From assembly GCF_001685395.1 (NCBI RefSeq), contig NZ_CP014167.1, positions 4,720,001 through 4,784,000 of the forward strand: DNA of 64,000 nucleotides, written 5' to 3'. The notes below the pieces were generated by a model. The model was given only the letters and a program-made list of their open reading frames with translations. It was not told the DNA's origin and made no database searches. The DNA is from Paenibacillus yonginensis (GTDB lineage: Bacteria > Bacillota > Bacilli > Paenibacillales > Paenibacillaceae). The translations under genes were made by a program, and so were the position numbers. This document shows positions 62,980-64,000 of the stretch, one piece after another. Position 1 is the stretch's first letter. Each line of letters begins with the position of its first letter.

Positions 62980-63024
62980 CGACGGGGACCGACCAGCTAA
63001 CAATAGGAATAATTGGACAAAATA

Positions 63025-63070
63025 AGCCGCCGGCGCCTAGAGCTACAAGCTCTCGGATCCGGCGGTTTTT
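63025..63070. terminator. Terminator overlapping the end of the AraC gene
   Basis: AGCCGCCGG / CCGGCGG outer stem with AGAGCT / AGCTCT inner stem, then TTTTTG. The AraC gene stop (63043-63045) lies inside. Confidence 0.8.
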
Positions 63071-63897
63071 GTCATGCGGTAATCCGTGGGAGAGTACCCG
63101 GTCGTCTTCTTGAACATCCGCGAGAACAGCAGCTGATCCGCATAACCGACGGAGAAGGCGATTTCTTTGATGGAGAGGGCGGTTTGGGACAGCAGCTCGC
63201 AGGCTTTTTCCATCCGGTACCGGGTCAGGTACTGCTGCGGGGGCAAGCCGGTGGACGCTTTGAACAGCTGAGCGATGTATTTGCGGTGCAGACCGAGTGC
63301 CGAGGCCATATTCTCAATGGTAATCGGCTGCGTATAATGCCGCTGGATATAACAGATCCCTTGTCTGACGTAATCGTTGTGGATCTGCTGCTTCTGCGGC
63401 AGTGCAGGCTCCTGAATGTCCGGCTCCAGCAGAATGGACAAGAAGGCATAAAGGGCGGATGAGATGCGAAGCGGGTTGCTGTAAGGCTGCTGATTGGCAT
63501 CAAACAGGCGGTTCAGACAGGCCCGGATTTCAGCGTCTTTGGAGCAGGAGATCACCGGATGCTCGCGGGTAAAGCCCGCCTGCCGGAGATAAAGCTCTGC
63601 CTGGCTGCCGTTAAAGGCTACCCAGGAATAATTCCAAGGGTCATTGTCATCGGCCTGATAGAAGCTGAGTTCCCCAGGAGTCAGAAGGAAAGCCTGGCCT
63701 GCTGATAAGCGGTGGGTTTCCCGAGGTGTCCGGTAGATGCCTTGTCCGCTGTGAATGTACAGAATTTTGTAATGGTCTTTAATCCCGGGCCCCCAGGAAT
63801 GGCCGGGTAAGCACTGCTCTGTGCCGGTATAATAGAACTGGATGTCCTGGCCGGCGTCTATATAATGCTGGGCGATTTTATGCGGCTTGACAGTCAT
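63043..63897 (-). CDS. AraC family transcriptional regulator
   Basis: 284 residues. N-terminal cupin sugar-sensing part (PGHSWGPGIKDHYKILYIHSG-like region near 30-60), C-terminal double helix-turn-helix (ITIENMASALGLHRKYIAQLFKA and LSIKEIAFSVGYADQLLFSRMFKK). ATG 63897 has AGGAGG upstream. Upstream region 63898-64000 probably holds a divergent promoter for a gene outside the window; target is likely a sugar-use gene. Confidence 0.87.
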   Translation of the reverse strand: MTVKPHKIAQHYIDAGQDIQFYYTGTEQCLPGHSWGPGIKDHYKILYIHSGQGIYRTPRETHRLSAGQAFLLTPGELSFYQADDNDPWNYSWVAFNGSQAELYLRQAGFTREHPVISCSKDAEIRACLNRLFDANQQPYSNPLRISSALYAFLSILLEPDIQEPALPQKQQIHNDYVRQGICYIQRHYTQPITIENMASALGLHRKYIAQLFKASTGLPPQQYLTRYRMEKACELLSQTALSIKEIAFSVGYADQLLFSRMFKKTTGYSPTDYRMTKTAGSESL

Positions 63898-64000
63898 TTG
63901 ACTTTCCTCCTACCTAAATGACATTTCTCCATACGATACTGCCATTCTATCATAGAAGAGGGTTCGTTATTTTACTAAAATGATATAGGAAACGTATTCA

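Overview
The window looks like a chromosomal segment of a Paenibacillus-type Firmicute. Genes have strong AAAGGAGG-type ribosome sites and frequent ATGA overlaps. The families present (Gx transporter, AarF/UbiB kinase next to a phasin-like gene, YtrA-type GntR with ABC genes, DUF4179 anti-sigma protein, CsbD) are common there. Most genes are GC-rich, with AT-rich islands at about 13.6-14.2 kb, 42.4-45.4 kb and 49.8-50.7 kb that look acquired. No rRNA, tRNA or CRISPR array was seen.

Layout. 0-5.6 kb: surface-polysaccharide genes (three glycosyltransferases and a sugar-nucleotide epimerase) and an SDR oxidoreductase. 5.8-19.5 kb: the most interesting part, a flavin-based extracellular electron transfer (EET)-like locus in two facing operons. 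The plus-strand operon has an EetB-like Gx transporter protein, a dedicated ECF ATPase pair with EcfT, a tandem U32 Fe-S protein, a class III aminotransferase and a UbiA prenyltransferase. The minus-strand operon has a PplA-like double FMN-binding lipoprotein, a long NDH-2 with a membrane tail, a HepS-like small subunit and a polyprenyl diphosphate synthase. Both promoters carry TGTGA-N6-TCACA-type boxes, which points to anaerobic or redox control. A low-GC kinase gene sits between the operons. EetA, FmnA and the ApbE flavin transferase FmnB are not in the window.

19.6-37.8 kb: housekeeping and signalling genes: CPA1 antiporter, HD-GYP protein, CsbD, hybrid-type membrane histidine kinase, RidA, SNF2 helicase with a SWIM-like partner, small alarmone synthetase, zinc-ribbon protein, xpt, LacI regulator, MGDG-synthase-like glucosyltransferase and map. 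38-42.3 kb: a five-gene GntR/ABC transporter operon with a perfect operator over its promoter. 42.6-47.9 kb: an arsenic region with two control circuits: arsR-arsB-arsC-phosphatase, and three minus-strand genes (flavoprotein, ArsN1-type acetyltransferase, cysteine-rich MarR), each preceded by the same palindrome. 48.1-49.8 kb: an intact IS1182-type element inserted in the loop of a hairpin. 49.9-50.7 kb: decayed AT-rich fragments.

50.8-64 kb: MFS transporter, an aldo/keto reductase with an apparent internal deletion, an ECF sigma/anti-sigma pair, low-molecular-weight phosphatase, an OmpR-type two-component system with a lipoprotein, CutC, a phasin-like protein, an AarF/UbiB kinase and an AraC regulator.

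Working together, the EET genes would make a dedicated demethylmenaquinone-type quinone, load it with electrons from NADH through NDH-2, and pass them to a surface flavolipoprotein. All calls are from reading the sequence; no searches were run.
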